This document shows, piece by piece, positions 46,561 to 57,129 of a DNA stretch of 64,000 nucleotides. The DNA is from Ophioderma brevispina (taxonomy: Eukaryota; Echinodermata; Ophiuroidea; Amphilepidida; Ophiodermatidae): contig JAMKCH010022367.1 of the NCBI GenBank assembly GCA_023653785.1, positions 23,501-87,500 of the forward strand, read 5' to 3'. Numbering within the stretch: position 1 is the stretch's first letter; each line of letters starts with the position of its first letter. Made by a program: the position numbers and the translations under genes. Below the pieces are notes generated by a model that did no database searches, was not told the origin of the DNA, and was given only the letters and a program-made list of their open reading frames with translations.

Positions 46561-47014
46561 AAAAAAAAAAAAAAAAAAAATTAAAGCTATTTTTCGTAAC
46601 CAGTGCGACATTTCTAGAGTCAAATATCAGCTTAAACTGAGAAAACTGGAGGCGGAGAGTTTTCTTTACAATTCATTACATTGTTATGTAATAGATAAAG
46701 GATGAGAAGCACACCGTTATGAAAAATAATGGTGTTTTGATAAGGTCTGGCGAGCCTGTTAGACTCCGACCTAGCGGCGAGCCTTTAGGCGAGCCGCTAG
46801 GTCGGAGTCTAACAGGTAAGAAAGGTGACAAGAACGAAAATCGATTTTATATAATTATTCAGTAAAATTGAGACTATATTTCGTTTTAAATATCTTGAAG
46901 CAGCGTTAGGTTTTTTTCTTAATTAAAAACACCAATTGTGCTGTTATGTTCATTTGTGCAGGAGTCTAACACCAAGGTCTAGTCGATAATAGGTTTACTC
47001 TTCTGGAGAGATAA
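46561..47014. repeat. Palindromic element, second copy with a deleted right arm, preceded by an A run
   Basis: An A run of about 20 (46561-46580) joins unit 1 to unit 2. From TTAAAGCTATTTTTCG (46581) the sequence repeats 46061 onward nearly exactly. The right arm, from CCAGACCTTATC to the CACATACGTC region (about 66 bp), is missing in unit 2. Both units end with TCTGGAGAGATAA. Confidence 0.8.
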
Positions 47015-47503
47015 TCTTATTGTCGAGGAAAGCCTGATCTGATTTAAAAATAGTCCCATCTGTTGGGAAGATTATCCTATTGACTGGTTAAGCCATGCCT
47101 AATGGTTATTTAGTAGGCAGGTTTGGATATTTAAGTAGGTTCAGTTCAAATAACCCTTTCACAGGTATATCTGACCCCGGATTCTGACACCACGAATTAA
47201 AGATCTTCATACAGCGTTATCTGCGGTGCACTACCGAATGCTTGTCACGCAGGTTTAGTGCGTAAGAATTTGTAGCTAAGAAGATATCCTATCATAGGCA
47301 ATTCTTAAATAGGCTATGTTACGTCTTACGGCTATCACAAGCACTCGATTGCGTATAAAGAAACAAAGGCAGAAATTCCCTTTTTAATACGTTTCTCCCT
47401 CAATTTTATTTTTAAATTCCGTATTCATTGATCTGGCATTACGGTTAGCAATTGTTCGATTGTTACCATATTAAAGTAAAAGCAACACGTTTAAATTGTG
47501 TTT
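47015..47503. other. Intron sequence, nothing recognised
   Basis: Unique AT-rich sequence between the palindromic repeat and the next tandem repeat. Confidence 0.35.
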
Positions 47504-47735
47504 TTGAAGATTTCCATGACTTTGAATCACCAGCTTGGCTGATTCGTTGTCGGTGTACATGTATAAGCTAACCAGCAGACGGTAATCCGACAACCACAAT
47601 AAGCTTTTGTATTGAGTCACCTGAAGATTTCCATGACTTTGAATCACTATCTTGGCCGATTCGTTGTCGATATACATATAAGGCCAGTAGGTGGTAATTC
47701 GACAAACACAATAAGCTTTTGTATTGAGTCACCTG
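47504..47735 (+). repeat. Two to three tandem units of about 115 bp
   Basis: TGAAGATTTCCATGACTTTG followed by AATCAC starts units near 47505 and 47624. Both contain GATTCGTTGTCG, GGTAAT.CGACAA, and ACAATAAGCTTTTGTATTGA. A more diverged third unit may cover 47815-47930. Confidence 0.6.
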
Positions 47736-47960
47736 TTCTTTCATCGTTGTTTATTTCAACAATAAAGGAGCAAAATGTTTCGATTGTCCCTTTAAAATAG
47801 TAAAGAAGAAATTTGCATAACTTACAATCACTACTTTGCCTGAATCGTGATAGACAGGAAATGGCAATCTGTGTTCACAATTAGCTTTTAGCTTGAGTTC
47901 TTTCACTATTGTTTATTTCTTTCATTTGTACCACCTGATGCCGATGTGTTTCTAGAATTT

Positions 47961-48140
47961 CCCTTTGTTCAATTGTCCTATTGTCCAATTGTTTAACTAT
48001 GAATATTCATCAGACCGTTATTTTTCTCCGGAGGTGTCCAGAGACCACTTTCGGAAAAAATAACGGTGTGATGAATATTCATAGGTTTAAATAACGGTCT
48101 CTGACCGCTTTGGTAACTATAATGGACAGTTGAACAAAAG
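47961..48140. repeat. Hairpin element 70 bases before a MAM exon
   Basis: Inner arms ATGAATATTCATCAGACCGT and TAACGGTGTGATGAATATTC are inverted repeats. Outer flanks TTTGTTCAATTGTCC and GGACAGTTGAACAAAAG also pair. A 180-bp foldback structure. Confidence 0.65.
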
Positions 48141-48209
48141 AAGCACAATTGATAATGATGAAAAGAAAAAGGGCTAGACGTATATGGATGTATAATTGCT
48201 CCTTTGCAG

Positions 48210-48353
48210 TCAACACGTCGACTGATTTTGAATCGGGATTGAAAGATTTCATTCAGGATGACACGGATGACAGAAATTGGGTGATGAGAAGGGGTAGAAC
48301 GCCAAGCGAGTACACGGGACCTTCCAATGACCACACATACGGCAATTCATCAG
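48210..48353 (+). CDS. Gene B exon: N-terminal half of MAM domain 3, lacking both cysteines
   Basis: Acceptor cctttgcag (48209), donor gtttgt (48354), 144 nt, phase 1 in and out. It reads VNTSTDFESGLKDFIQDDTD, then DRNWVMRRGRTPSE and GPSNDHTYGNSSG. The layout matches the CxFE..LCGFxQDxxDDxxW..GPSxDHTxGxxSG start of a MAM domain. The first cysteine position (before DFE) is threonine and the second (LCGF) is lysine in LKDF, so the C1-C2 disulfide cannot form. The frame is open. Joined to 45732 and 50961 in matching phase. Confidence 0.82.
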
Positions 48354-48750
48354 GTTTGTAACCTAAACGTCATACAATTATTAAAGGGAGGGATTAACGT
48401 TTTGTTTCATATTGTTAATAAATGCATTTGTGTAGGACATTTTAGCAAGGGAATGGTCACGGAAAAACAATAGCAGTGTCACATTTTGATAAATCTCATC
48501 ATTTACAAGAATCATAACAACTCCCACGTCAATTTCACGCCACGCGATCAGCTGAGCATCAATCAGATTCACGCTCGGCTGGTCATGTGGTCTGATATTA
48601 GCCTGTTATTACACCTCATGAATATTCATGAACATAATCATGCTATTTCATTGGCCGATTCCTATTACGCGAGCTATTTCCCTAGGGGAATAGATTGAAA
48701 TGTTTCCCTACAACCTCGTCCCCAGAGTCACGGTGAGGTGTAATAAAACA

Positions 48751-48900
48751 AATACTACATGTTTTATATTGGGAAATAGGGTCCACTATTTTCCCTTGGT
48801 ACTGGCTACGGGCATATCACCCCTCACCCTGGTGATAGGCCCGTAGCCAGTACCTCGGGAAAATAGTGCGCCCTATTTCCCTCTAACCATGTAGTATTTA
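48751..48900. repeat. Strong hairpin / foldback element
   Basis: AATACTACATG, GGGAAATAGGG and CCCTTGGTACTGGCTACGGG on the left pair with CCCGTAGCCAGTACC, CCCTATTTCCC and CATGTAGTATT on the right. Centre near 48825. Arms about 70 bp with small mismatches. Confidence 0.75.
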
Positions 48901-49151
48901 TATAATATTGTCATTGAGCAACAAGCGGCATGACACTATGCAATGACCATTATGATAATCCTGAGACAAACGTCGAGGGTCCCTTTTTTGGCCTGGATCA
49001 GTAGGTATCAGTACCTCGAGCAATGTTCGACCATGGACAAAGAGAAGGACCTACAAGACATTAGTTTCAAAGTCAGGAACAAGTTGCCGCCTTTTGTTAT
49101 TAAATCCCATTTGCGCTAATGCGCAGACTCTACAAGCATTAAAGTGACAGA

Positions 49152-49503
49152 AGGAGATTTTTTTTAGAATACAAATTTCTCTCAAATTGCACAGGATCGA
49201 TTGTAAACCACCTACCAAGAACGTTCCGAAGGTTAAATGGACAAACAAGTACAAAAGAGATCAGCAAACCTTGTTTTGAACTTGCCTAATATCGTAATTG
49301 TCCCCATAGAACACAGTGCTTTGACTTTCGTGCACGACAGAGAGTACTAAATCATCATATTATTACATAAAGACGGCGTATTCGGCTTATTCACTTCAGG
49401 TGTGATCTAATACATTGGAAAGCATTCCAAATATGCAAAGAACCCGGGTTCGAAAAAAATTGGGGGCGCTTCTTTCTTGAAATCTCCTCATGTCTCTTTA
49501 AGT
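49152..49503 (+). repeat. Direct repeat of about 350 bp, copy 1
   Basis: Shares with 49855-50214, in order, ATACAAATTTCTCT, GGACAAACAAGTA, GTCGTGCACGACAGA-type text, ACGTAAAGACGGCGT, TTATTCACTTCA.GTGTGAT and GAAATCTCCTC.TGTCTCTT. Confidence 0.65.
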
Positions 49504-49854
49504 TAGTGCTCATAAAGGCCCAACTACGATGGGTAGACCATATCTACCGCATGGATGAACACCTCATGCATAGCCAGCTACTTTATGGTGAGCTCATCTT
49601 GGGTGTACAACAACAGTAAGCCCATGAATTGAACCCATACAAACTTATAAGCTGTGTTCCTTGAATGCAGCGTGGACCTGACCACATTTGTGCAAGAACT
49701 TTGATAATTATCACAACCCGTGATTTTGCTCCCATGAGAGGACAGATGTTTTTACCTTAATATTATAGCATGTTGTCCAAATATCTCATAGCTGTTCACT
49801 TCATTTAGTTACTCACATCATGTATAACAAATTTTATCATTAAAGGGCACGAGG

Positions 49855-50214
49855 ATATTTTCTGAGGATACAAATTTCTCTAAATTTGCACTTGATAGAT
49901 TGTAGAACACCTACCGAGAGCGTTTCGAAAGCTTATTGGACAAACAAGTAGAAAAGGAAACCAAAAACTACCTTTTAAACTTGTCTGCTCTCCCAATAGG
50001 CCTCCATAGAGAAGCACGCTTTGATTTTATGTCGTGCACGACAGAAAATACTAAATCATCTATTTATTACGTAAAGACGGCGTTTCCGGTTTATTCACTT
50101 CATGTGTGATTTAACACATTGGTAAGCATTATATTCTAAATATACAAAAATCCTGGTTTCGACAAAAAAAATTAGAGCGCACTTTCCGGAAATCTCCTCG
50201 TGTCTCTTCTCTTT
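49855..50214 (+). repeat. Direct repeat of about 350 bp, copy 2
   Basis: Diverged second copy of 49152-49503. The 350 bases between the two show no feature. Confidence 0.65.
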
Positions 50215-50960
50215 AAATGTATACTAGAAAAAATAATTGAAGATTGTGATGTACAGGTAGTAATTTGAGTGACACTGGCACGATGAAAACATCTCTGTTG
50301 AAGCCATATGAATGTCTGTTCACTGATCCGTAAATCCTTTAGTCCTTGAACCCGTATGCACTTATCCGCAATGTTTGTTAGTTGTGAGTGAGGGCCGGGG
50401 ACTCAGGCTATTACAATTATCGACCATAATTAATGAGCATTATATATTGTGCCGTGTGCAAGATATCTCCCGATCGGGGCTTGTTCAACCAGGGCGACAT
50501 GCAGAAACAGTCAAACGAGTATAGAGGTTGAACCTTCAGGATTTGCCATAGAAAGTATCCGCTTATGATAAAATGTTCGAGAGATGATTAGAAGGAAATA
50601 AATTCGAAATATTACTCGCCAAACTGTAGCGATCAAAGGCCAAAGAGAGAAACACTGGATACGGAAAGATGCAGTAAATCCTCAGAAGCTTCACTCATAA
50701 TTCCGATTTTGACGAGGAAAGTATAGCCATCAATGATAGCGTCAATTTGCAGCTTCCACGCACGTAAATACAAATTTCCAATGATTCAACATTCAACATG
50801 ACGTCACGCAACGTCTTTTAATTTGCAGCCCTCAATCGATACGAGCGGCGAAATTTCCCACACAGTTTTGTAAGTGACTGGGTGGAAAGAGCTCACAGAA
50901 TAGAAATACGAGTTGAAATACAAAAGAATGATCAAAATATGCCATTTTTAAATCTATCAG

Positions 50961-51081
50961 GTCGTTTTCTGTACATCGAAACTAGTGGGTGGCAGACACA
51001 GGGGCACGCTGCTCGCTTGTTATCGCCGCCTTTGTTGAAAACAACAAAATATCCTCGTTGCTTGACGTTTTGGTATCACAT
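50961..51081 (+). CDS. Gene B exon: MAM domain 3 middle, first part (unit 1)
   Basis: Acceptor aatctatcag (50960), donor gtaagt (51082), 121 nt, phase 1 in and phase 2 out. It reads GRFLYIETSGWQTQGHAARL, then LSPPLLKTTKYP and RCLTFWYH with the third MAM cysteine. The codon for Met is split (AT|G), giving HMYG with the next exon. MAM 3 thus has an additional intron compared with MAM 1 and 2. An identical exon lies at 53602-53722. Confidence 0.85.
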
Positions 51082-51821
51082 GTAAGTTGTAAAAAGTAAA
51101 CTAAAAATCATCAATTCCAACCCAAATATAATTTTAAGAGATTTAAAGTTTCAAAGATCAAATAGATCCTCTCATTCATCATCTGTGTGTAAATAATTCA
51201 TTTGAAGGAATAATAAGGAAACAGTACCATTTTATCGCTGAAGGTAAAGCCATATCATTCACACTGTACATTATAATTATTTTCAAGTTAAAGTTCATAT
51301 GCATGAAGGGAAGGATGCAAATAACAAAGTGAAAAATAAGTAACCGCATTAAAAGGTCTAGCATTGTATTCTACTAGTATAAGGTAACAAAAACAATACA
51401 AGAGAGAGAGAGAGATTTACATTGACGGTATTTGTCAGTGTTAAGTATATATTTTGGTTACCATGATCATGCCAATTTAGTCCACATGCCAATTTAGTTC
51501 AAGAAGCAACTTGCATTGAGTTAAACAGTTGTGAGTAATGTGGCTATGCTGTACTGTACTAAACACATTTTAATATTTAGGGATAAAAGGTATTCTAAAG
51601 TGTAATAGAACCACAAGACATTCCATAATCAATCGTAGAAGTATGAGGTTTTATGTGTTAGGATTTTTGTGGGATCAAATGACCCTATTGAGGTGAAATT
51701 TCCCAAAACTGGTGCATTGTGGGATTGAGTCAATACACCCTCTGGTTAAGGTGGTTGGTGATAATGGCAATCACTATTGCACTACTTTATAGAAGTAATA
51801 ATTTCTCTGATTGTTGATTAG

Positions 51822-51969
51822 GTATGGCGCTGATGTGGAAGCATTACTTATATACATAATCAATGGAACACATTCAGACAAACACCACATTCTTTGGTCA
51901 AGATCTGGAAATCAAGGCAACAAATGGCGAGCAGCCGAGGTCAATCTGAACAGTGCTGTGGATTTTCAG
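51822..51969 (+). CDS. Gene B exon: MAM domain 3 middle, second part (unit 1)
   Basis: Acceptor ttgttgattag (51821), donor gtgtgc (51970), 148 nt, phase 2 in and 0 out. It reads MYGADVEALLIYIINGTHSD, then HILWSRSGNQGNKWRAAEVN and AVDFQ, the second part of the central MAM region. The C-terminal exon (VVFEA..DDI) that should follow was not found in the window. Identical exon at 54462-54609. Confidence 0.85.
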
Positions 51970-52312
51970 GTGTGCTTTCATCCCCCACATATGTAGTAAA
52001 ATATGTGTATAGTGTATCCCCAATAAATAATTGTAGCAGGCTCTTACATCAACACACAAGCAGGAAGGTTTTTATCATACACAACATTTTGAACTACTAA
52101 TACTGGAAATTGTGTGCAAATGCTTCGTGTTAACTAAATGCCTTTTTTAAAAATACAAATTGAGAACGACCAGTACATATAATGCTATTTGTAAACACAC
52201 ATGATTGTAGCTTAGGTCAATAAAATAATTGACATCTAGTACTATTGTATAGCTGACATATTAACTTTAAGAAAAAGTATGATTGTTTTACAAAATAATC
52301 ACACAATTTTTA

Positions 52313-52694
52313 TAATGTAATGTTGGTTCAAAACAGGTACTCCATGAAGTTAAAGGTCCATGTCCCGGTGTAAAAGTAAATATAGTCCGCCGGGAGCCAT
52401 AGTCCAGGCTCCATAGACGACAACGGAATAAAAGGTGATGAATCCGGCGGACTATTAACACTTCTACACCTCTATAATGTAATGTTGGTTCAAAGCAGGT
52501 ACTCCATGAAGTTAAAGGTCCATGTCCCGGTGTGAAAGTAAATATAGTCCGCCGGGAGCCATAGTCCAGGCTCCATAGACGACAACGGAATAAAACGTGA
52601 GACTAATGTTGTGTAAAGAGTCAACTGAATCAAGTGCCCTATTTTTACCGTTGTAAGTGATGAGTCCGGCGGACTATTAACACTTCTACACCGC
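52313..52694. repeat. Duplicated M2 elements, first copy internally deleted
   Basis: ATAATGTAATGTTGGTTCAA followed by GCAGGTACTCCATGAAG begins both 52313 and 52475. Each is followed by an M2 element (CCGGTGT.AAAGTAAATATAG to CGGACTATTAACACTTCTAC). The first M2 lacks about 65 internal bases. Confidence 0.65.
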
Positions 52695-53000
52695 TCGCTA
52701 ATGGTCTCGTCCCCAGAGACCCGAGATTTTAGCGGAAGTGGTAAAATTTTGGTGTCTGAGGAAATCTACTGTTTTTCTCATTTTCCTGTGAAATCTTGGG
52801 CTAAGTGGTGTTTGTTTTGGATGTTATGACCAATATTATCTTTACCCAGTATACAACGGGGCTTACAAAATGTCGTTTAGCGCCCATATCAAAACAGATA
52901 GAAATATCAACCTGAAACTTCAGAGAAAGGGTATTGGGCGTCAAGGTAATTCAATCAAGATGAAAACTTTATATAATTAAATCGGGCCATCCCCTTTAAA
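52693..53000 (-). repeat. Inverted-repeat element, family M3
   Basis: Begins CGCTCGCTAATGGTCTCGTC and ends AATCGGGCCATCCCCTTTAA. Reverse orientation to 17578-17930. It sits in the spacer between the two duplication units. Confidence 0.65.
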
Positions 53001-53601
53001 TATAATTAATTTAATGCATACAAAAGAGGTGTTACTCTTTATTGCCTGAAAACCGATACATACAGACTGCTTTATTGACAAGTTACACTGTGCTGTGTGC
53101 AAGATATCTCCCGATCGGGGCTTGTTCAACCAGGGCGACATGCAGAAACAGTCAAACGAGTATAGAGGTTGAACCTTCAGGATTTGCCATAGAAAGTATC
53201 CGCTTATGATAAAATGTTCGAGAGATGATTAGAAGGAAATAAATTCGAAATATTACTCGCCAAACTGTAGCGATCAAAGGCCAAAGAGAGAAACACTGGA
53301 TACGGAAAGATGCAGTAAATCCTCAGAAGCTTCACTCATAATTCCGATTTTGACGAGGAAAGTATAGCCATCAATGATAGCGTCAATTTGCAGCTTCCAC
53401 GCACGTAAATACAAATTTCCAATGATTCAACATTCAACATGACGTCACGCAACGTCTTTTAATTTGCAGCCCTCAATCGATACGAGCGGCGAAATTTCCC
53501 ACACAGTTTTGTAAGTGACTGGGTGGAAAGAGCTCACAGAATAGAAATACGAGTTGAAATACAAAAGAATGATCAAAATATGCCATTTTTAAATCTATCA
53601 G

Positions 53602-53722
53602 GTCGTTTTCTGTACATCGAAACTAGTGGGTGGCAGACACAGGGGCACGCTGCTCGCTTGTTATCGCCGCCTTTGTTGAAAACAACAAAATATCCTCGTT
53701 GCTTGACGTTTTGGTATCACAT
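53602..53722 (+). CDS. Gene B exon: MAM domain 3 middle, first part (unit 2)
   Basis: Same exon as 50961-51081, with the same splice sites, phases and protein. With 54462-54609 it forms an alternative to the unit 1 pair. The pair is 269 nt, so including both pairs would shift the frame by two bases. Confidence 0.8.
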
Positions 53723-54461
53723 GTAAGTTGTAAAAAGTAAACTAAAAATCATCAATTCCAACCCAAATATAATTTTAAGAGATTTAAAGTTTCAAAGATC
53801 AAATAGATCCTCTCATTCATCATCTGTGTGTAAATAATTCATTTGAAGGAATAATAAGGAAACAGTACCATTTTATCGCTGAAGGTAAAGCCATATCATT
53901 CACACTGTACATTATAATTATTTTCAAGTTAAAGTTCATATGCATGAAGGGAAGGATGCAAATAACAAAGTGAAAAATAAGTAACCGCATTAAAAGGTCT
54001 AGCATTGTATTCTACTAGTATAAGGTAACAAAAACAATACAAGAGAGAGAGAGAGATTTACATTGACGGTATTTGTCAGTGTTAAGTATATATTTTGGTT
54101 ACCATGATCATGCCAATTTAGTCCACATGCCAATTTAGTTCAAGAAGCAACTTGCATTGAGTTAAACAGTTGTGAGTAATGTGGCTATGCTGTACTGTAC
54201 TAAACACATTTTAATATTTAGGGATAAAAGGTATTCTAAAGTGTAATAGAACCACAAGACATTCCATAATCAATCGTAGAAGTATGAGGTTTTATGTGTT
54301 AGGATTTTTGTGGGATCAAATGACCCTATTGAGGTGAAATTTCCCAAAACTGGTGCATTGTGGGATTGAGTCAATACACCTCTGGTTAAGGTGGTTGGTG
54401 ATAATGGCAATCACTATTGCACTACTTTATAGAAGTAATAATTTCTCTGATTGTTGATTAG

Positions 54462-54609
54462 GTATGGCGCTGATGTGGAAGCATTACTTATATACATAAT
54501 CAATGGAACACATTCAGACAAACACCACATTCTTTGGTCAAGATCTGGAAATCAAGGCAACAAATGGCGAGCAGCCGAGGTCAATCTGAACAGTGCTGTG
54601 GATTTTCAG
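54462..54609 (+). CDS. Gene B exon: MAM domain 3 middle, second part (unit 2)
   Basis: Same as 51822-51969, donor gtgtgc at 54610, ending DFQ in phase 0. A MAM C-terminal exon entering in phase 0 must follow but is not seen in 54610-64000. Gene B therefore continues beyond the window or is broken. Confidence 0.8.
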
Positions 54610-54916
54610 GTGTGCTTTCATCCCCCACATATGTAGTAAAATATGTGTATAGTGTATCCCCAATAAATAATTGTAGCAGGCTCTTACATCAACACACAAG
54701 CAGGAAGGTTTTTATCATACACAACATTTTGAACTACTAATACTGGAAATTGTGTGCAAATGCTTCGTGTTAACTAAATGCCTTTTTTAAAAATACAAAT
54801 TGAGAACGACCAGTACATATAATGCTATTTGTAAACACACATGATTGTAGCTTAGGTCAATAAAATAATTGACATCTAGTACTATTGTATAGCTGACATA
54901 TTAACTTTAAGAAAAA

Positions 54917-56207
54917 CTTGGAGAATGACATCAGGGTATAAGAGATGGGCTATGAGACAACATGATAAGGATAAGAAGTATTTTTCTTCATGCCTTCCTT
55001 TCCCCTCTTGTCCTCATGTTCATCTCGCCCAGAATATTGATGGACAAATTTGTCTTTCCGTAATAAATGACCATTTTGTCCCAATTTGTTGATGGAGAAT
55101 TCCAACAGTTCCACATTTATAATAAAAAAATTTAATAAAAGAAGAGGACCGTTTCTTGTCATTTTTTTCCATATCATGATTGAAATCAAGAAATTGAATT
55201 TATTTTCTCCGTAAAATGCCGACAAGTCACGAGTGATGCAAAAATGAGAAATGCCCATATCAGCATATCCCCTAAAGAAATGTGCAAACAAGCGATTTTT
55301 AGGCATCCAAATATTTTGTCAAATGTAATTTCATAATAGATTAGACACTCAATAGATTTCTTTGCCCTGTATTTCGCTATAGTGTGTCTTAAAAGAAGAG
55401 AAAAAAGGCGATATTTGGATTTGCTTATATCAATGGCGACTTTTGTATTTGCGCCTATAGATTAGAAAATTTCAATTTTGGATCCAAAGACAACATTTTC
55501 GCAGCTTAATAATTTCAGATAGGGATATTTTTTGAGGAAATGCTTTTACATCAGGGCGATTTTTTTAGAAGCATCTGATATGTGAAATCTCTCGTTCACC
55601 TTAATTTTCGCGCAGCTGTCAACTCCTCAGGCACATTCTATTTTGTGAAAAAGCTCTTTGGTCAAATCTGTAATTAATGGTCAGACTTTGGAACTTCTAA
55701 ACAACATAGATTTTGGTTTCATCAAATCATATCAGCGTCTCTTTATTCCATTTTTGGCTCATAGCAGTGATTTTGTTTTAACAAGTTATGTTTCATTTTA
55801 AATACTTTCCACTTCCTTCACTTCTTTATCGTGTACCCAGTGCCACCTTATAATAGTGATATGTTCAGTGCGTTTAATAATTAATAAATCAAAGACAAAA
55901 TGAGAGTTTAGACTGCTTTTAATAGATACCCGCCACAATGAAAGAATCAAAATGCAGAAAATCTCAAAATATATCAATCACTATATGTTTTCGACGAACG
56001 CACCTTTTCCCTTTCAACATTAAGTACAAATGCTATAAAAACAAAACAAAAAACAACCCCAACACGCGTAAAAATGTTTCACTCACTCGAAATTATAAAA
56101 TACTGTTGATTGTGTTATTGTTTAATTCCTTGTTGACATGATGAAGTTCTAGTTTCGTATAAATAGCTGGATTCTCAAACGTAGGTTGTTCAAAGACAAC
56201 AACAAGC
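54917..56207. other. Intron or flanking sequence, no gene recognised
   Basis: The 118-codon minus-strand frame at 54950-55306 has no recognised domain. The region was checked for the missing MAM C-terminal exon and none was seen. Confidence 0.4.
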
Positions 56208-56262
56208 GGCGCTTGGGAGTGGCTGCCGCGGCGCTTGGAGTGGCTGCCGCGGCGCTTGGAGT
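56208..56262 (+). repeat. 21-bp GC-rich minisatellite
   Basis: GGCGCTTGGAGTGGCTGCCGC is repeated about two and a half times in otherwise AT-rich DNA. Confidence 0.7.
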
Positions 56263-56309
56263 GTCCTTGCTGATGCCTTTGGGTTCTTTGACAGTGTTGC
56301 AGAAGTATG

Positions 56310-56720
56310 GGCACGCTCCACGTCTCAAATTATGGCGAGTTTTCCCGCGCAAAATTTTCCGATTTTTCACCGCTGTTATGAGTTTTCCTCGCCATATGTC
56401 AGTGGTGCAGCCTTATATGGCGAGTTTACAGCGATATCTGTCCAGTTTTGCCTCTATACATCGAGTTGTGCTCTCTATATGGTGAGTTTGCCATAATCAT
56501 TTCGTTTTAACGCTCCACGTATAAATCATGGCGAGTTTTTCCCCGCCATGGTTTCGAGTTTTCATCACAGCCCTGTGTATGAGTTTTCCTCGCCATATGT
56601 TCGATGTGCAGCGTTTATACTGCGATTTTAGAGCGCTATAATGTCCCATGTTTGCCTCTATACCGATCGAGTTTTGTGCTCTCTATAATATGGTGAGTTT
56701 GCCATAAATCATGCCTTTCA
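56310..56720 (+). repeat. Two units of about 205 bp with ATGGCGAGTTTT motifs
   Basis: Both units carry ATGGCGAGTTTT.CCCGC, GAGTTTTCCTCGCCATATGT, GTGCAGC.TTATA and GTGCTCTCTATA.TGGTGAG in order. Confidence 0.65.
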
Positions 56721-56739
56721 TTCAAAATCGTCGACATGA

Positions 56740-57000
56740 ATTGTTTTCCTCAACATGAGGAAAACTCGACATGATTTTTTGGGTGTAATGTGGTAAAAAA
56801 ACTGTCGAGTTTGCTCATTTGATAAAAAAATCATGTCGATTGCTCATGTTTGAGAAAAAAATCATGTCGAGTTTGCTCATGTTGAGAAAAAAATCATGTC
56901 GAGTTTGCTATGTTGATAAAAAAATCATGTCCAGATTTGGCACATGTGAAAACATCAGTCCATTTTTTAAACTCGACATTATTTATCTGGACATGATTTA
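56740..57000 (+). repeat. About 32-bp minisatellite (ATCATGTCGAGTTTGCTCAT)
   Basis: Four to five near copies of AAAAAATCATGTCGAGTTTG followed by CTCATGTTGAG from 56800 to 56940, with inverted and diverged forms on both sides. Confidence 0.7.
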
Positions 57001-57129
57001 TTCTGGACATGAGTTATGAAACTCGGCATATGAGTTCAAACTGGATGGCAGCGCTGTAAACTCCGACTATAGCGGCGTAACTCGATATACCAGCGCATGA
57101 AACTCGCCTTATTTGATACCGTGGAGCGG

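Larger units (their letters stand above)
50448..52276 (+). repeat. Second duplication, unit 1 (contains MAM 3 exons)
   Basis: From GTGTGCAAGATATCTCCCGA near 50455 to TTAACTTTAAGAAAAA at 52276, almost identical to 53089-54916 (offset 2641, then 2640 after one deleted C near 54380). The 812-base spacer between the units is not duplicated. Confidence 0.9.
53089..54916 (+). repeat. Second duplication, unit 2
   Basis: Near-identical to 50448-52276, including a GA microsatellite and an M6 remnant (54186-54383). After 54916 the sequences differ (AAAAACTTGG against AAAAAGTATG). Confidence 0.9.

Noticed and set aside
56186..56485. Alanine-rich small protein (VAAAALGVAAAALG)
   Set aside because: It is the translation of a 21-bp minisatellite.
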